This document shows positions 34,781-42,904 of a stretch of 64,000 nt of DNA, piece after piece (positions within the stretch are counted from its first letter, which is position 1; each line of letters begins with the position of its first letter). Origin of the DNA: Arcobacter cloacae (lineage in GTDB: Bacteria; Campylobacterota; Campylobacteria; Campylobacterales; Arcobacteraceae); the NCBI RefSeq assembly GCF_013201935.1, contig NZ_CP053833.1, positions 806,001 to 870,000 on the forward strand, read 5' to 3'. Under the pieces are notes generated by a model, which saw nothing but the letters and a program-made list of their open reading frames with translations, was not told the origin of the DNA and ran no database searches. The position numbers and the translations under genes were made by a program.

Positions 34781-35622
34781 TAATATTTCCCCACAAAACC
34801 TAAAAATCTATCTTCGAAATCCACATTTAACTCTTTTAAATTCTCAAGTTTTTCAAAGGTATAGATTTTTTTATAATCTTTATGAATTTCAACTCTATGA
34901 ATATCTTTTTCTTCAAACATCTCATTTAAAGCCACTTTATAACATCTGAACTTTTCTATAAAATTTTTCATACTATCTTGATAAACATCGCCACCTTTTT
35001 GAATAATTGCAATATCATCAATCAAATCAACCAAATCACTCATAATATGAGAAGTTATCAAAACAGTTTTATCACTATTTTTTACATAATCTTTTAAATA
35101 ATCAATAAAAAGTCTTCTATATCCCGCATCTAAACCCATAGAGTAATCATCAAGTATTAAAAGTTCTGCATCTTGGGCAAAAATCAAACCTAAGACTACT
35201 TGAGATTTTTGACCAAAAGATAAAGTAGAAATTTTTTGATTGTGATTTAACGCCATTAAATCAACTAAATCATAAAAAACTTTACTTTTCCATTTTGGAT
35301 AAAATGGTTTGAAAAATTGTTCTATTTGTTTTATATTCATAAAATCATAAGTTGTAAATCCCTCATGTAAAAGAGCAATTTTTTCTTTTGCTTGAATACT
35401 AAGATTAAAAGAAGATTCTTTGAAAATCAAACATTCACCATTTTTAGGTTTTATATATCCCATTAATATATTTATTAAAGTTGATTTACCAACTCCATTT
35501 TTCCCCAAAAAGGCAAATACTGAACCCTTTTTTATATTTAGATTTAGATTTTCGTAGATTTTTTTTTCACCAAAAAAGTGTGAAAGATTTTTTATCTCTA
35601 TTGTAAACTCGTTATTTTTCAT
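34780..35622 (-). CDS. ABC transporter ATP-binding protein in the Feo operon
   Basis: The 280-residue ATPase has Walker A GKNGVGKSTL, the signature LSFGQKSQVVLGL and Walker B LLILDDYSMGLD. The catalytic Glu of the usual LDEP is Asp here and the following Pro is Tyr. The switch His is in ITSHIMSDL. The sequence resembles the ATPases of ABC-2 exporters. It overlaps the upstream Cys-rich microprotein by 11 bases and the permease by one. The altered Walker B might slow hydrolysis; this is an inference. Confidence 0.87.
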   Translation of the reverse strand: MKNNEFTIEIKNLSHFFGEKKIYENLNLNIKKGSVFAFLGKNGVGKSTLINILMGYIKPKNGECLIFKESSFNLSIQAKEKIALLHEGFTTYDFMNIKQIEQFFKPFYPKWKSKVFYDLVDLMALNHNQKISTLSFGQKSQVVLGLIFAQDAELLILDDYSMGLDAGYRRLFIDYLKDYVKNSDKTVLITSHIMSDLVDLIDDIAIIQKGGDVYQDSMKNFIEKFRCYKVALNEMFEEKDIHRVEIHKDYKKIYTFEKLENLKELNVDFEDRFLGFVGKY

Positions 35623-35734
35623 CTACTTTACAACTTCCTTCTTTCCCACACCCACAACCTTTATTTTTAAATAGTTTTGTATAAAGATAAAAAAGTGCTG
35701 CAACAGTGATAATACTTAAAAATATATTTTCCAT
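35612..35734 (-). CDS. FeoB-associated Cys-rich membrane microprotein
   Basis: ATG 35734 opens a 40-codon frame with one membrane helix (IFLSIITVAALFYLYTKLF) and a cysteine-rich tail (KGCGCGKEGSCK), the pattern of FeoB-associated Cys-rich proteins (FeoC-like in position). The stop overlaps the ABC ATPase start by 11 bases. It is the first gene of the Feo operon, about 55 bases after a strong Fur-like palindrome. A likely role is ferrous iron handling at the membrane through the cysteines. Confidence 0.8.
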   Translation of the reverse strand: MENIFLSIITVAALFYLYTKLFKNKGCGCGKEGSCKVDEK

Positions 35735-35788
35735 TTTATGACCTTTTTTTTAGTAAAAGAATAATATCAATTTTAAGCTTAAAGTAGT

Positions 35789-35807
35789 ATTGATAACAAT
35801 TATCAAT
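35789..35807. promoter_or_regulatory. Fur-like operator between the Feo operon and hemP
   Basis: ATTGATAA-CAA-TTATCAAT has perfect 8-bp arms, the best Fur-box match in the window. It lies between the divergent Feo operon (start 35734) and hemP/receptor genes, so it probably represses both when iron is plentiful. Confidence 0.8.
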
Positions 35808-35870
35808 TTTATAAAAAATTAAGTTTCACTTGGTTAATATCCCGTTTACATTTTGTTAATAATTAGTTAA
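35795..35870 (+). repeat. Duplicated promoter/leader segment, copy A (receptor 1)
   Basis: This 76-base segment, from AACAATTATCAATTTTA to ATTAGTTAA, is highly similar to 40328-40403 upstream of the second TonB receptor. Both share the Fur half-site, then CTTGGTTA-TAT-CCGTT-ACATTTTGTTAAT. The similarity continues functionally with a GTAGCCAGC motif further down (36074). Confidence 0.75.
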
Positions 35871-35890
35871 ACAACTTATATGGGAAAATA

Positions 35891-36025
35891 ATGGAAAATA
35901 AAAAAGATAAAAAAATTGAAAGTAAAGTGATTTTTCAAAACGCGAATATCATAACAATAGTTCATGATGGACAAGAATACCAATTAAGAATAACAAAAGC
36001 GAACAAACTGATTTTAACAAAATAA
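35891..36025 (+). CDS. hemP: Hemin uptake protein HemP family
   Basis: ATG 35891 opens a 44-residue protein with the HemP pattern at its C-terminus (VHDGQEYQLRITKANKLILTK in pieces: HDGQEYQLRIT and KLILTK). HemP/HmuP proteins are small, basic and usually precede haem or siderophore receptor genes, in some species as regulators of them. It lies downstream of the Fur palindrome and 132 bases before the first TonB-dependent receptor. Confidence 0.85.
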   Translation: MENKKDKKIESKVIFQNANIITIVHDGQEYQLRITKANKLILTK

Positions 36026-36157
36026 ATATATAAAAATAGCTAGCAAATAATCTAAAAAAGTTCTCCTAAAAAAGTAGCCAGCCAAAAAATTAAAAATCTA
36101 CTGTTGTCAAATATAAATTATTTGAGAATTATTAATTTTCTTGGAGGAAAATATTAA

Positions 36158-38476
36158 GTGAAAAAATATATCGTAAGTAAAAAACATAAATCGACAAACT
36201 CTTTTAGTGCATCTGTTGTAACAGCAACACTGTTAATCTCTACACCAATGGTGTTAAGCGCTGACTCTACAGTTTTAAAAGATGTGGATGTTGTTGAAAA
36301 AAAAGAGATAGATTATACTTCAAATTATAAAGTAGATAAATCTTCATCATCAAAAGTTGTTCAAGATTTACTTGATACTCCTCAAACAATCTCTGTTGTT
36401 ACAAATAAAGTAATGAAAGAACAACAAGCTACAACTTTAGTTGATGCTTTAAAAAATACTCCTGGTGTTACTATGTTTTTGGGTGAAGGAGGAAATTCTA
36501 ATCAAAAAGGAAATCTTTCTTTAAGAGGATTTGACGTTTCAAGTAGTATTTACAAAGATGGAGTAAGAGAACTAAGTGGAGCAACAAGAGATACTTTTAA
36601 TACTGAAGCTATTGAAGTTACAAAAGGAACAGTTGGTGCTGACAATGGAAGAAGTGTGGCTTCTGGATATATAAATCAAGTTAGTAAAACTGCAAAAAAT
36701 AAAGATAACACAGAATTAGGAGTTTCTTATAATACAGCAAATAATACAAGATTAACAGCTGATTTAAATAAGGCTTTATCTGAATCTTCAGGTGTTAGAT
36801 TAAATGTTATGAAACAAGATGGAGATGTACCAGGAAGAGATGGTGTTGAAGTAGATAGATTAGGAATAGCAGCATCTCTTGCTTTTGGAATTGGAAAAGA
36901 TACGAGAACTACGATTAATTACGAAAGATATGAACAAGATGATGTTCCAGATGGAGGAGTTTCTACTGTTGGATTAAATGGATATTACAATCAAACATTA
37001 GCAAATGCTGGTGTGAATGTAAAAAAAGTTGATCCAAAAAACTTCTATGGAAGCAATCAAGATTTTGAAAAAGTTACATCTGATATTTTCACAGCTAAAT
37101 TTGAACATGATTTTTCAGATAAACTAACTTTAACTAATACTACAAGATATGGAAAATCAAATCAAGAGATGTTAATAACAGCGCCAGGGGCATTGGTTAC
37201 AGCTACAACTGGAAACAATAGTAATCCAAATTTTAATGTAAATAATCCAGCAACATGGACAGTTACAAGAAGTGGACAAACTAAATGGCAAGAAAATGAA
37301 ATTTTAACAAATCATATAAATATAAGTACAGTTGCTCATACAGGTTCAATCTCTCATAATATCAGTACAGGTGCTGATGTTTCAATAGAAAATCAAACTA
37401 CTAAAACAATAACAAGAGGTGGGACTGCAAATCAAGCAAATCTTTATAATCCAAACTCTAGTAATGCTTTAAGTAATTTAACACTAAGTGAAAATGGAGC
37501 ACAAACTTTTGGAGAGACTAAAACAGTTGGAGTTTATGCTTTTGATTCTATTAATTTAACTGATAAATTTATAGTAACAGGAGGAGCAAGACTTGATAAA
37601 TATAATACTCAAACAGATATTACATCTATTGCAACGGCAACAAATCCAGGTGGGGGAGTTCCTGTTGGAACTAAAATTGCAACTAATTTAGAAGATTCAG
37701 GAACTTTAAAAAGTTATAAAGTAGGGGCTGTTTATAAACCTCTTGAAAATGGAAGTATTTATATCTCTTATGCGGATTCTCAATTACCTCCAGGTGGTGC
37801 TAATTTTGCTTTAAGTTCAAGTGAGACAAGTGCTTCTAATTCAGCAATGGAGCCTCAAAAATCTGTAACTACTGAATTTGGGACAAAATGGGATTTATTA
37901 GATAATAGATTAAGTTTATCAACAGCTATTTATAAAACAGAAGTTACAAATGAAGTTATGACTGAATCAGATGGTTCAACTTCTCAAAATGGTGAAAAAG
38001 AAGTTAAAGGAATAGAGTTAGGTTTAGTTGGTGAAATAACTGATAAATGGAATATTAGTACAGGAATTGCAAAAAGTAAAACAGAAGTTTTACGTGCAAC
38101 AAATACAAATCCTGCAAATACTCAAGAAGGTGCAGCTTTAAGATTCTCTCCTGAATTAACAGCAACTTTATGGACAACATATAAAGTAGTTCCAAGTGTT
38201 ACTTTAGGTGCTGGTGCTAGATATGTAGGAAAACAATACAGATCAACAAGTTCTTCTCAACAAAATGATGGTTCAACTACAAATATGCCAGAGATTGAAT
38301 CTTACGTGGTTTATGATGCAATGGCATCATATCAACAAAACAAGAATCTTTCTTATCAGCTGAATTTATATAATTTAACAGATGAAGAGTATGTTGCAAG
38401 TATGAATAATAATGGACATAGATACACTCCAGGTGCATCAAGAAGTGCTTTATTATCTTTAGCATATAAATTTTAA
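36158..38476 (+). CDS. TonB-dependent siderophore receptor (Fiu/PiuA-like)
   Basis: The 772-residue outer-membrane receptor starts at GTG 36158, with TTGGAGGAAAATATTAA upstream. A long signal peptide ends near VLSADS. A TonB-box-like stretch (TVLKDVDVV) precedes the plug domain (TPQTISVVTNKVMKEQQATT, NLSLRGFDVSSSIYKDGVRE) and the 22-strand barrel ends in YKF, with the terminal Phe needed for assembly. Together with the PiuC-like gene that follows it recalls monomeric-catecholate receptors. TonB at 10 kb would energise it. It is presumably iron-repressed through the palindrome at 35789. Confidence 0.9.
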   Translation: MKKYIVSKKHKSTNSFSASVVTATLLISTPMVLSADSTVLKDVDVVEKKEIDYTSNYKVDKSSSSKVVQDLLDTPQTISVVTNKVMKEQQATTLVDALKNTPGVTMFLGEGGNSNQKGNLSLRGFDVSSSIYKDGVRELSGATRDTFNTEAIEVTKGTVGADNGRSVASGYINQVSKTAKNKDNTELGVSYNTANNTRLTADLNKALSESSGVRLNVMKQDGDVPGRDGVEVDRLGIAASLAFGIGKDTRTTINYERYEQDDVPDGGVSTVGLNGYYNQTLANAGVNVKKVDPKNFYGSNQDFEKVTSDIFTAKFEHDFSDKLTLTNTTRYGKSNQEMLITAPGALVTATTGNNSNPNFNVNNPATWTVTRSGQTKWQENEILTNHINISTVAHTGSISHNISTGADVSIENQTTKTITRGGTANQANLYNPNSSNALSNLTLSENGAQTFGETKTVGVYAFDSINLTDKFIVTGGARLDKYNTQTDITSIATATNPGGGVPVGTKIATNLEDSGTLKSYKVGAVYKPLENGSIYISYADSQLPPGGANFALSSSETSASNSAMEPQKSVTTEFGTKWDLLDNRLSLSTAIYKTEVTNEVMTESDGSTSQNGEKEVKGIELGLVGEITDKWNISTGIAKSKTEVLRATNTNPANTQEGAALRFSPELTATLWTTYKVVPSVTLGAGARYVGKQYRSTSSSQQNDGSTTNMPEIESYVVYDAMASYQQNKNLSYQLNLYNLTDEEYVASMNNNGHRYTPGASRSALLSLAYKF

Positions 38477-38479
38477 TTA

Positions 38480-38510
38480 AATTCAATCCCTTTTTGGGAT
38501 TGAATTATTA
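38480..38510 (+). terminator. Terminator after the first receptor gene
   Basis: AATTCAATCCC and GGGATTGAATT form an 11-bp perfect stem with a T5 loop, starting four bases after the receptor stop and followed by ATTATTTTAT. It may only partly stop transcription, since the next gene is 54 bases away in the same direction. Confidence 0.8.
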
Positions 38511-38563
38511 TTTTATAGATTAAATATTTTTTTGATTTATAAAGTAATAAAAGGAAAAAATAG

Positions 38564-39244
38564 ATGATATTACATATTCCAAATGTTCTTTCAAAAGAAC
38601 AACTAATAGAGTGTAGAAAATTACTTGATAATGCACAATGGATTGATGGAAAATTAACAGCAGGAAGTCAAGCTGTTAATGTAAAAAGTAATTTACAACT
38701 TGCTGAGAATAGTGAAACTTTAAGATATTTAAGAACTATAATAATCAATTCTTTAAATACAAACCCTTTGTTTATAAGTTCAGCAATACCTAATCATATT
38801 ATTTCACCTTTTGTAAATAGATATGAAAATGGTGGAGCTTATGGCAATCATGTGGATAACTCTATTTTATATGATGCTACAGTTAAGAAAAATTTTAGAA
38901 CAGATATTTCATGTTCTTTATTTTTTACAAATCCTGAAGAGTATGAAGGTGGTGAGATGGTTATTGAAGATACTTTTGGAACTCATGAAGTAAAACTTCC
39001 AGCAGGGGATATGATACTTTATCCTTCAACTAGTTTACATAGGGTTGAGCCTGTTACTAAAGGTGTTAGAATGGTCAGTTTTATGTGGATTCAAAGTATG
39101 ATTAGAAGTGCATGGAAAAGAAGTATGCTTTTTGAACTTGATAATACAATTCAAACTATAAGAGGTAAATATGGGGAGACACAAGAGGCTGTAAACTTAT
39201 CAATTCATTATCATAAACTTATTCAAGAGTGGGCAGAACTTTAA
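38564..39244 (+). CDS. piuC: PKHD-type Fe(II)/2-oxoglutarate dioxygenase (PiuC/YbiX-like)
   Basis: The 226-residue cytoplasmic oxygenase begins MILHIPNVLSKEQL. It has the iron-binding HxD motif in GNHVDNS (about residues 97-99), the ETYEGGE-like NPEEYEGGEMV block and the distal His and 2-oxoglutarate Arg in SLHRVEPVTKGVRM. PiuC genes habitually accompany siderophore receptors and are iron-repressed; the substrate is unknown. It follows the receptor gene and its stop overlaps the next start by one base. Confidence 0.88.
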   Translation: MILHIPNVLSKEQLIECRKLLDNAQWIDGKLTAGSQAVNVKSNLQLAENSETLRYLRTIIINSLNTNPLFISSAIPNHIISPFVNRYENGGAYGNHVDNSILYDATVKKNFRTDISCSLFFTNPEEYEGGEMVIEDTFGTHEVKLPAGDMILYPSTSLHRVEPVTKGVRMVSFMWIQSMIRSAWKRSMLFELDNTIQTIRGKYGETQEAVNLSIHYHKLIQEWAEL

Positions 39245-40326
39245 TGGAAAAATTAGATTTTATTCCAAATGATTTAGTATCTTTAAAAGATTATGAACGA
39301 TATGCTAAACAAATTATGGATTTAAATTCCCTAGCATATATAAATAGTGGAGCAGCTGATGAGGTAACTTTTAGAAAAAATGAAGAGGCATTTCAAGAGA
39401 TATATTTAGAAACAAATAGTTTAGAAGAAGTAAAAAATCTTGATATAAAGATAGAATTATTTAAAGAGATATATGATAATCCAATATTTTTAGCACCAGT
39501 TGCATATCAAAAATTAGTTGATATAAATGGTGAAATATCAACAGTTCAAGCTAGTAATGTTATGAATTGTTGTATGTGTGTTAGCTCCTTTTCTAGTTGT
39601 AGTTTAGAAGAGATTTCAAAAAATGCAACTTCACCTTTATGGTTTCAGTTATATATACAGCCTGATATGAATATAAACTTAGAACTAATAAAAAAAGCTG
39701 AAAAATTAGGTTTTAAAGCTTTAGTTATAACTATTGATGCACCAATAAATGGTATTAGAAATGTGGAACAAAGATATGGTTTTTCCCTACCTAAAGAAAT
39801 AAGTGCTGTTAATATAAAAAATCCTTTTCAACTTTTAAATGACTATGAAAATATATCTGATATAGCAAAAAAACTTCCTACTTGGAAAGAGATAGAATTT
39901 ATTAAAAATAATAGTTCTTTACCAGTTGTTTTAAAAGGAATTAATTCAGTAGCTTATGCTAAAAAAGCTCTTGAATTGGGAATTGATGGAATAATTGTTT
40001 CAAATCATGGGGGAAGAACACTTGATTCTTTAGCTCCTTCAATCAAAGTTTTACCTAAAATTGCAAAAGAGATAAATAAAAAAATTCCTATAATTTTTGA
40101 TGGAGGAATAAAAAGAGGAACAGATATTATAAAAGCAATAGCTTTAGGTGCAGATGCTGTTATGATAGGTCGTCCTATTATGTATGGTTTAGCAACAGCT
40201 GGTGCTTTGGGCGTTGCACATACCCTTAAAATATTAAAAGAGGAGTTACAAATCTCTATGATATTTACAGGATGTGAAAATATAGAAAAGATAAAGGAAA
40301 TTAAACTCTCTAATTTACAATACTAA
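39244..40326 (+). CDS. FMN-dependent alpha-hydroxy acid oxidase/dehydrogenase
   Basis: The 360-residue enzyme (ATG 39244, chosen over an upstream GTG because it overlaps the dioxygenase stop as TAATG) is a TIM-barrel flavoprotein of the lactate/glycolate oxidase family. Motifs: AYINSGAADEVTFRKNEEAF, the substrate/FMN segment LVITIDAP, and the catalytic His-Gly-Gly-Arg in VSNHGGRTLD, followed by FDGGIKRGTDIIKA and GADAVMIGRP. It would oxidise a 2-hydroxy acid such as lactate. Its linkage to a PiuC-like gene and two receptors is unusual; oxidation of a hydroxy-carboxylate siderophore part is a speculative alternative. Confidence 0.88.
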   Translation: MEKLDFIPNDLVSLKDYERYAKQIMDLNSLAYINSGAADEVTFRKNEEAFQEIYLETNSLEEVKNLDIKIELFKEIYDNPIFLAPVAYQKLVDINGEISTVQASNVMNCCMCVSSFSSCSLEEISKNATSPLWFQLYIQPDMNINLELIKKAEKLGFKALVITIDAPINGIRNVEQRYGFSLPKEISAVNIKNPFQLLNDYENISDIAKKLPTWKEIEFIKNNSSLPVVLKGINSVAYAKKALELGIDGIIVSNHGGRTLDSLAPSIKVLPKIAKEINKKIPIIFDGGIKRGTDIIKAIALGADAVMIGRPIMYGLATAGALGVAHTLKILKEELQISMIFTGCENIEKIKEIKLSNLQY

Positions 40327-40340
40327 TAACAATTATCAAT
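40322..40340. promoter_or_regulatory. Fur-like operator upstream of the second receptor
   Basis: ACTAATAA-CAA-TTATCAAT shares the right arm and centre with the perfect site at 35789 but has two changes in the left arm. It lies directly after the hydroxyacid oxidase stop. A further TGATAA half-site is present at 40421. Confidence 0.55.
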
Positions 40341-40403
40341 TTTATTTAAAATTAAGAAAGCCTTGGTTAGTATTCCGTTCACATTTTGTTAATTATCAAT
40401 TAA
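40328..40403 (+). repeat. Duplicated promoter/leader segment, copy B (receptor 2)
   Basis: This segment is the second copy of the 76-base element at 35795-35870, with the shared CTTGGTTA-TAT-CCGTT-ACATTTTGTTAAT core. A GTAGCCAGC motif at 40451 repeats the one at 36074. Both copies precede large TonB receptors. Confidence 0.75.
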
Positions 40404-40523
40404 TGTTTTGCGATTTTATAATGATAATTAATTTAAATAATATGTACGATGTAGCCAGCTAAGACACTTTTTCTCAAGCCAGCAAAAGTATAAAATCAAA
40501 AATTTTTATATTTAAGGAATAAA

Positions 40524-42758
40524 ATGAAATTAAGAATTGCAAGTTCTGTTGCAGCACTATTAGTTGCGCAAGCATCAGTTTTAGCTGATGATACTACAAA
40601 ATTAGAAGAGATTACAGTTACAACTGCTGCTGGTTATGAGCAAAAATTAGTTGACGCACCTGCATCTATCTCTGTTATAACTCAAGAAGATTTACAAAAA
40701 AAACCATATGCAAATTTACTAGATGCTGTTAAAGACATAGAAGGTGTTGATATTGGTGAAAGTACTGATAAATCAGGACAAGGAACAGTTAGTATGAGAG
40801 GTATGGGTGCTGATTATACACTTGTTTTAATTGATGGTAAAAGACAAAATAATAATGGTGATATCTATCCAAATGATTTTGGTGGATTACAATTTGCAAA
40901 TATTCCACCTATTTCTATGATAGAAAGAATAGAAGTTGTAAGAGGACCTATGTCTACACTTTATGGTGCTGATGCTATGGGTGGAGTTATAAATATTATC
41001 ACTAAAAAAATATCAAAAGAGTGGACAGGTTCAATTAGTCATAGTAGAACTTTTCAAACGGATAGTTCATGGGGAGATAAAGATACTACAGATATTTCTA
41101 TCATGGGACCACTTATTGAAAACAAGCTAGGTCTTAGTTTAAGAGGAAGTTTTTATGATAATGAAAAATCGAATCCTGAATGGGCGAAAGCAACTTATAA
41201 TGGAGTAGATGTTAGTAAAAATAATAATAGTTTTGGTGCAAATGGTAAAACTATGGATAATCAGAACTGGACTTTTGGTACAGGATTGACATTTACTCCA
41301 AACGATGCTCATACTATAAAAGCTGATTTTGATATAGCAAAACAAAGATATGATAATACAGCAGGTAGTGTAGGAACAGTTGATAGTTATCAAACTATTT
41401 ACACAAATCAAAGAGTTGGATATGCTCCTATTCAAAGAATGCAAAGAGAGCAATACTCTTTATCTTGGGAAGCTGCTTGGGATGTTGGGAAAAGTACAGT
41501 TGGAGTTCATCATATTGAATCAGAAAATCTAGGAAGAAGTTTACCTTTAAGTGCAGAAGAGAGATTGTATATTAAAAACAATAAACCAGGATGGGGAAAT
41601 TTAGCAGGTGCAATGAATGATCCATATTTTGCAGCTTTAATGCCAAGACCAAAAAGAACTTTAGAATCAACAAATACGACTTATAGTGCAAAATATGAAG
41701 TACCTTTAAATACTCATTTTTTAGTTGTTGGTACTGAATATTTAGATGCTCAGATGAAAGATGGTGTTTTTGGTATGAGTGAGGGGAAATCTAATGGTAA
41801 AAAAGAGTATGGTCAATATTCTGTTTTTGCAGAAGATAGTTGGAATATTATAGACCCATTAACTCTTACTTTTGGTGGAAGATATGACAAACATGAAGAT
41901 TTTGGTAGTCATGTAAGTCCTAGAGTATATGCAACTTATACAATAAATGATAACTGGACGGTAAAAGGTGGAGTTGCAACAGGATATAAGACTCCTAAAA
42001 CATCTGATTTACAAGAAGGGATTATGGGGTTTGGTGCTCAAGGAACATCTCCATTTATTGGAAATCCTGATTTAAAACCTGAAGAGAGTTTAAGTAAAGA
42101 AATTGCAGTTTATTATGAGCACCCAAATAAACATAATTTTAATGTAACTTTATTCCAAAATGATTTTAAAGATAAGATTGAAAGTGCAGACGTTACAGCA
42201 TCAGCTGGTTCACAATGGGAAGATGTAAGTTCAAGTTACGGAACTCTTAGACAAAAACAAAATGTAGGAAAAGCAGAGATTTTAGGGTTAGAAGTTGCTG
42301 GGAAATATTTCATTTTAGACAATTTATCATTTAAAGCAAATTGGACATATATGGATTCTGAAATTGAATCAGATAATCCATCAACAAATGGGAAACCTTT
42401 AAGAAGTAGTCCAAAACATATGTATAATGCTACTTTAGATTATCAAGCAACAGCAAAGCTTAATACATATTTACAATATTCAGGAGAAGTTGATAGATTT
42501 AAAGAAAGATATCAAACATCATCAAATAGTGGAATTTACAAAGATTTATATTATAAAGACTACTCAATTTGGAATTTAGGAACTTCTTATAAAGTTGATA
42601 AAAACTTAACATTCAATGGAAGAGTTAATAATTTATTTGATAAAGATTTTATGGAATATAGTGCTGTTGATAGGGTTGGAACTACAACATACTATGAAGA
42701 TTATAGTAATATTAGTGCAGGTAGAAACTTCTGGTTAAGTGCTAACTATACTTTCTAA
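40524..42758 (+). CDS. TonB-dependent receptor (CfrA/FepA/CirA-like)
   Basis: The 744-residue outer-membrane receptor has a signal peptide (MKLRIASSVAALLVAQASVLA), a TonB box-like LEEITVTTA, the plug domain (APASISVITQEDLQ, VSMRGMGADYTLVLIDGKRQ, ERIEVVRGPMSTLYGADAMG) and the barrel with the conserved NPDLKPEESLSKE and a terminal Phe (ANYTF). The plug is close to colicin/ferric-enterobactin-type receptors such as Campylobacter CfrA, so a catechol siderophore is the best guess. It ends at a strong hairpin and has its own leader region. Confidence 0.9.
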   Translation: MKLRIASSVAALLVAQASVLADDTTKLEEITVTTAAGYEQKLVDAPASISVITQEDLQKKPYANLLDAVKDIEGVDIGESTDKSGQGTVSMRGMGADYTLVLIDGKRQNNNGDIYPNDFGGLQFANIPPISMIERIEVVRGPMSTLYGADAMGGVINIITKKISKEWTGSISHSRTFQTDSSWGDKDTTDISIMGPLIENKLGLSLRGSFYDNEKSNPEWAKATYNGVDVSKNNNSFGANGKTMDNQNWTFGTGLTFTPNDAHTIKADFDIAKQRYDNTAGSVGTVDSYQTIYTNQRVGYAPIQRMQREQYSLSWEAAWDVGKSTVGVHHIESENLGRSLPLSAEERLYIKNNKPGWGNLAGAMNDPYFAALMPRPKRTLESTNTTYSAKYEVPLNTHFLVVGTEYLDAQMKDGVFGMSEGKSNGKKEYGQYSVFAEDSWNIIDPLTLTFGGRYDKHEDFGSHVSPRVYATYTINDNWTVKGGVATGYKTPKTSDLQEGIMGFGAQGTSPFIGNPDLKPEESLSKEIAVYYEHPNKHNFNVTLFQNDFKDKIESADVTASAGSQWEDVSSSYGTLRQKQNVGKAEILGLEVAGKYFILDNLSFKANWTYMDSEIESDNPSTNGKPLRSSPKHMYNATLDYQATAKLNTYLQYSGEVDRFKERYQTSSNSGIYKDLYYKDYSIWNLGTSYKVDKNLTFNGRVNNLFDKDFMEYSAVDRVGTTTYYEDYSNISAGRNFWLSANYTF

Positions 42759-42780
42759 AAAATAAAACAAACAATCAATA

Positions 42781-42810
42781 AAAAGAGTAGTTTTAAACTA
42801 CTCTTTTTTT
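42781..42810 (+). terminator. Terminator after the second receptor gene
   Basis: AAAAGAGTAG and CTACTCTTTT form a perfect 10-bp stem with a TTTTAAA loop, followed by more T residues. It lies 23 bases after the receptor stop and isolates the following promoter. Confidence 0.85.
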
Positions 42811-42823
42811 ATTTGTATTTAAA

Positions 42824-42840
42824 TAATAACAATTATCAAT
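42824..42840. promoter_or_regulatory. Fur-like operator upstream of the DUF4198-like gene
   Basis: TAATAA-CAA-TTATCA is a near-perfect inverted repeat with one mismatch. The downstream sequence (TTAAAAAATCGTTAAAATTAATAATATAAAATTCGCA in outline) closely matches the promoter of the efflux operon at 11525-11565, which also follows a Fur-like palindrome. Confidence 0.6.
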
Positions 42841-42904
42841 TTCGTTAAAAAATCGTTAAAATTAATAATATAAAATTCGCAACAAAAATAAAAGGAGTTT
42901 GAAA

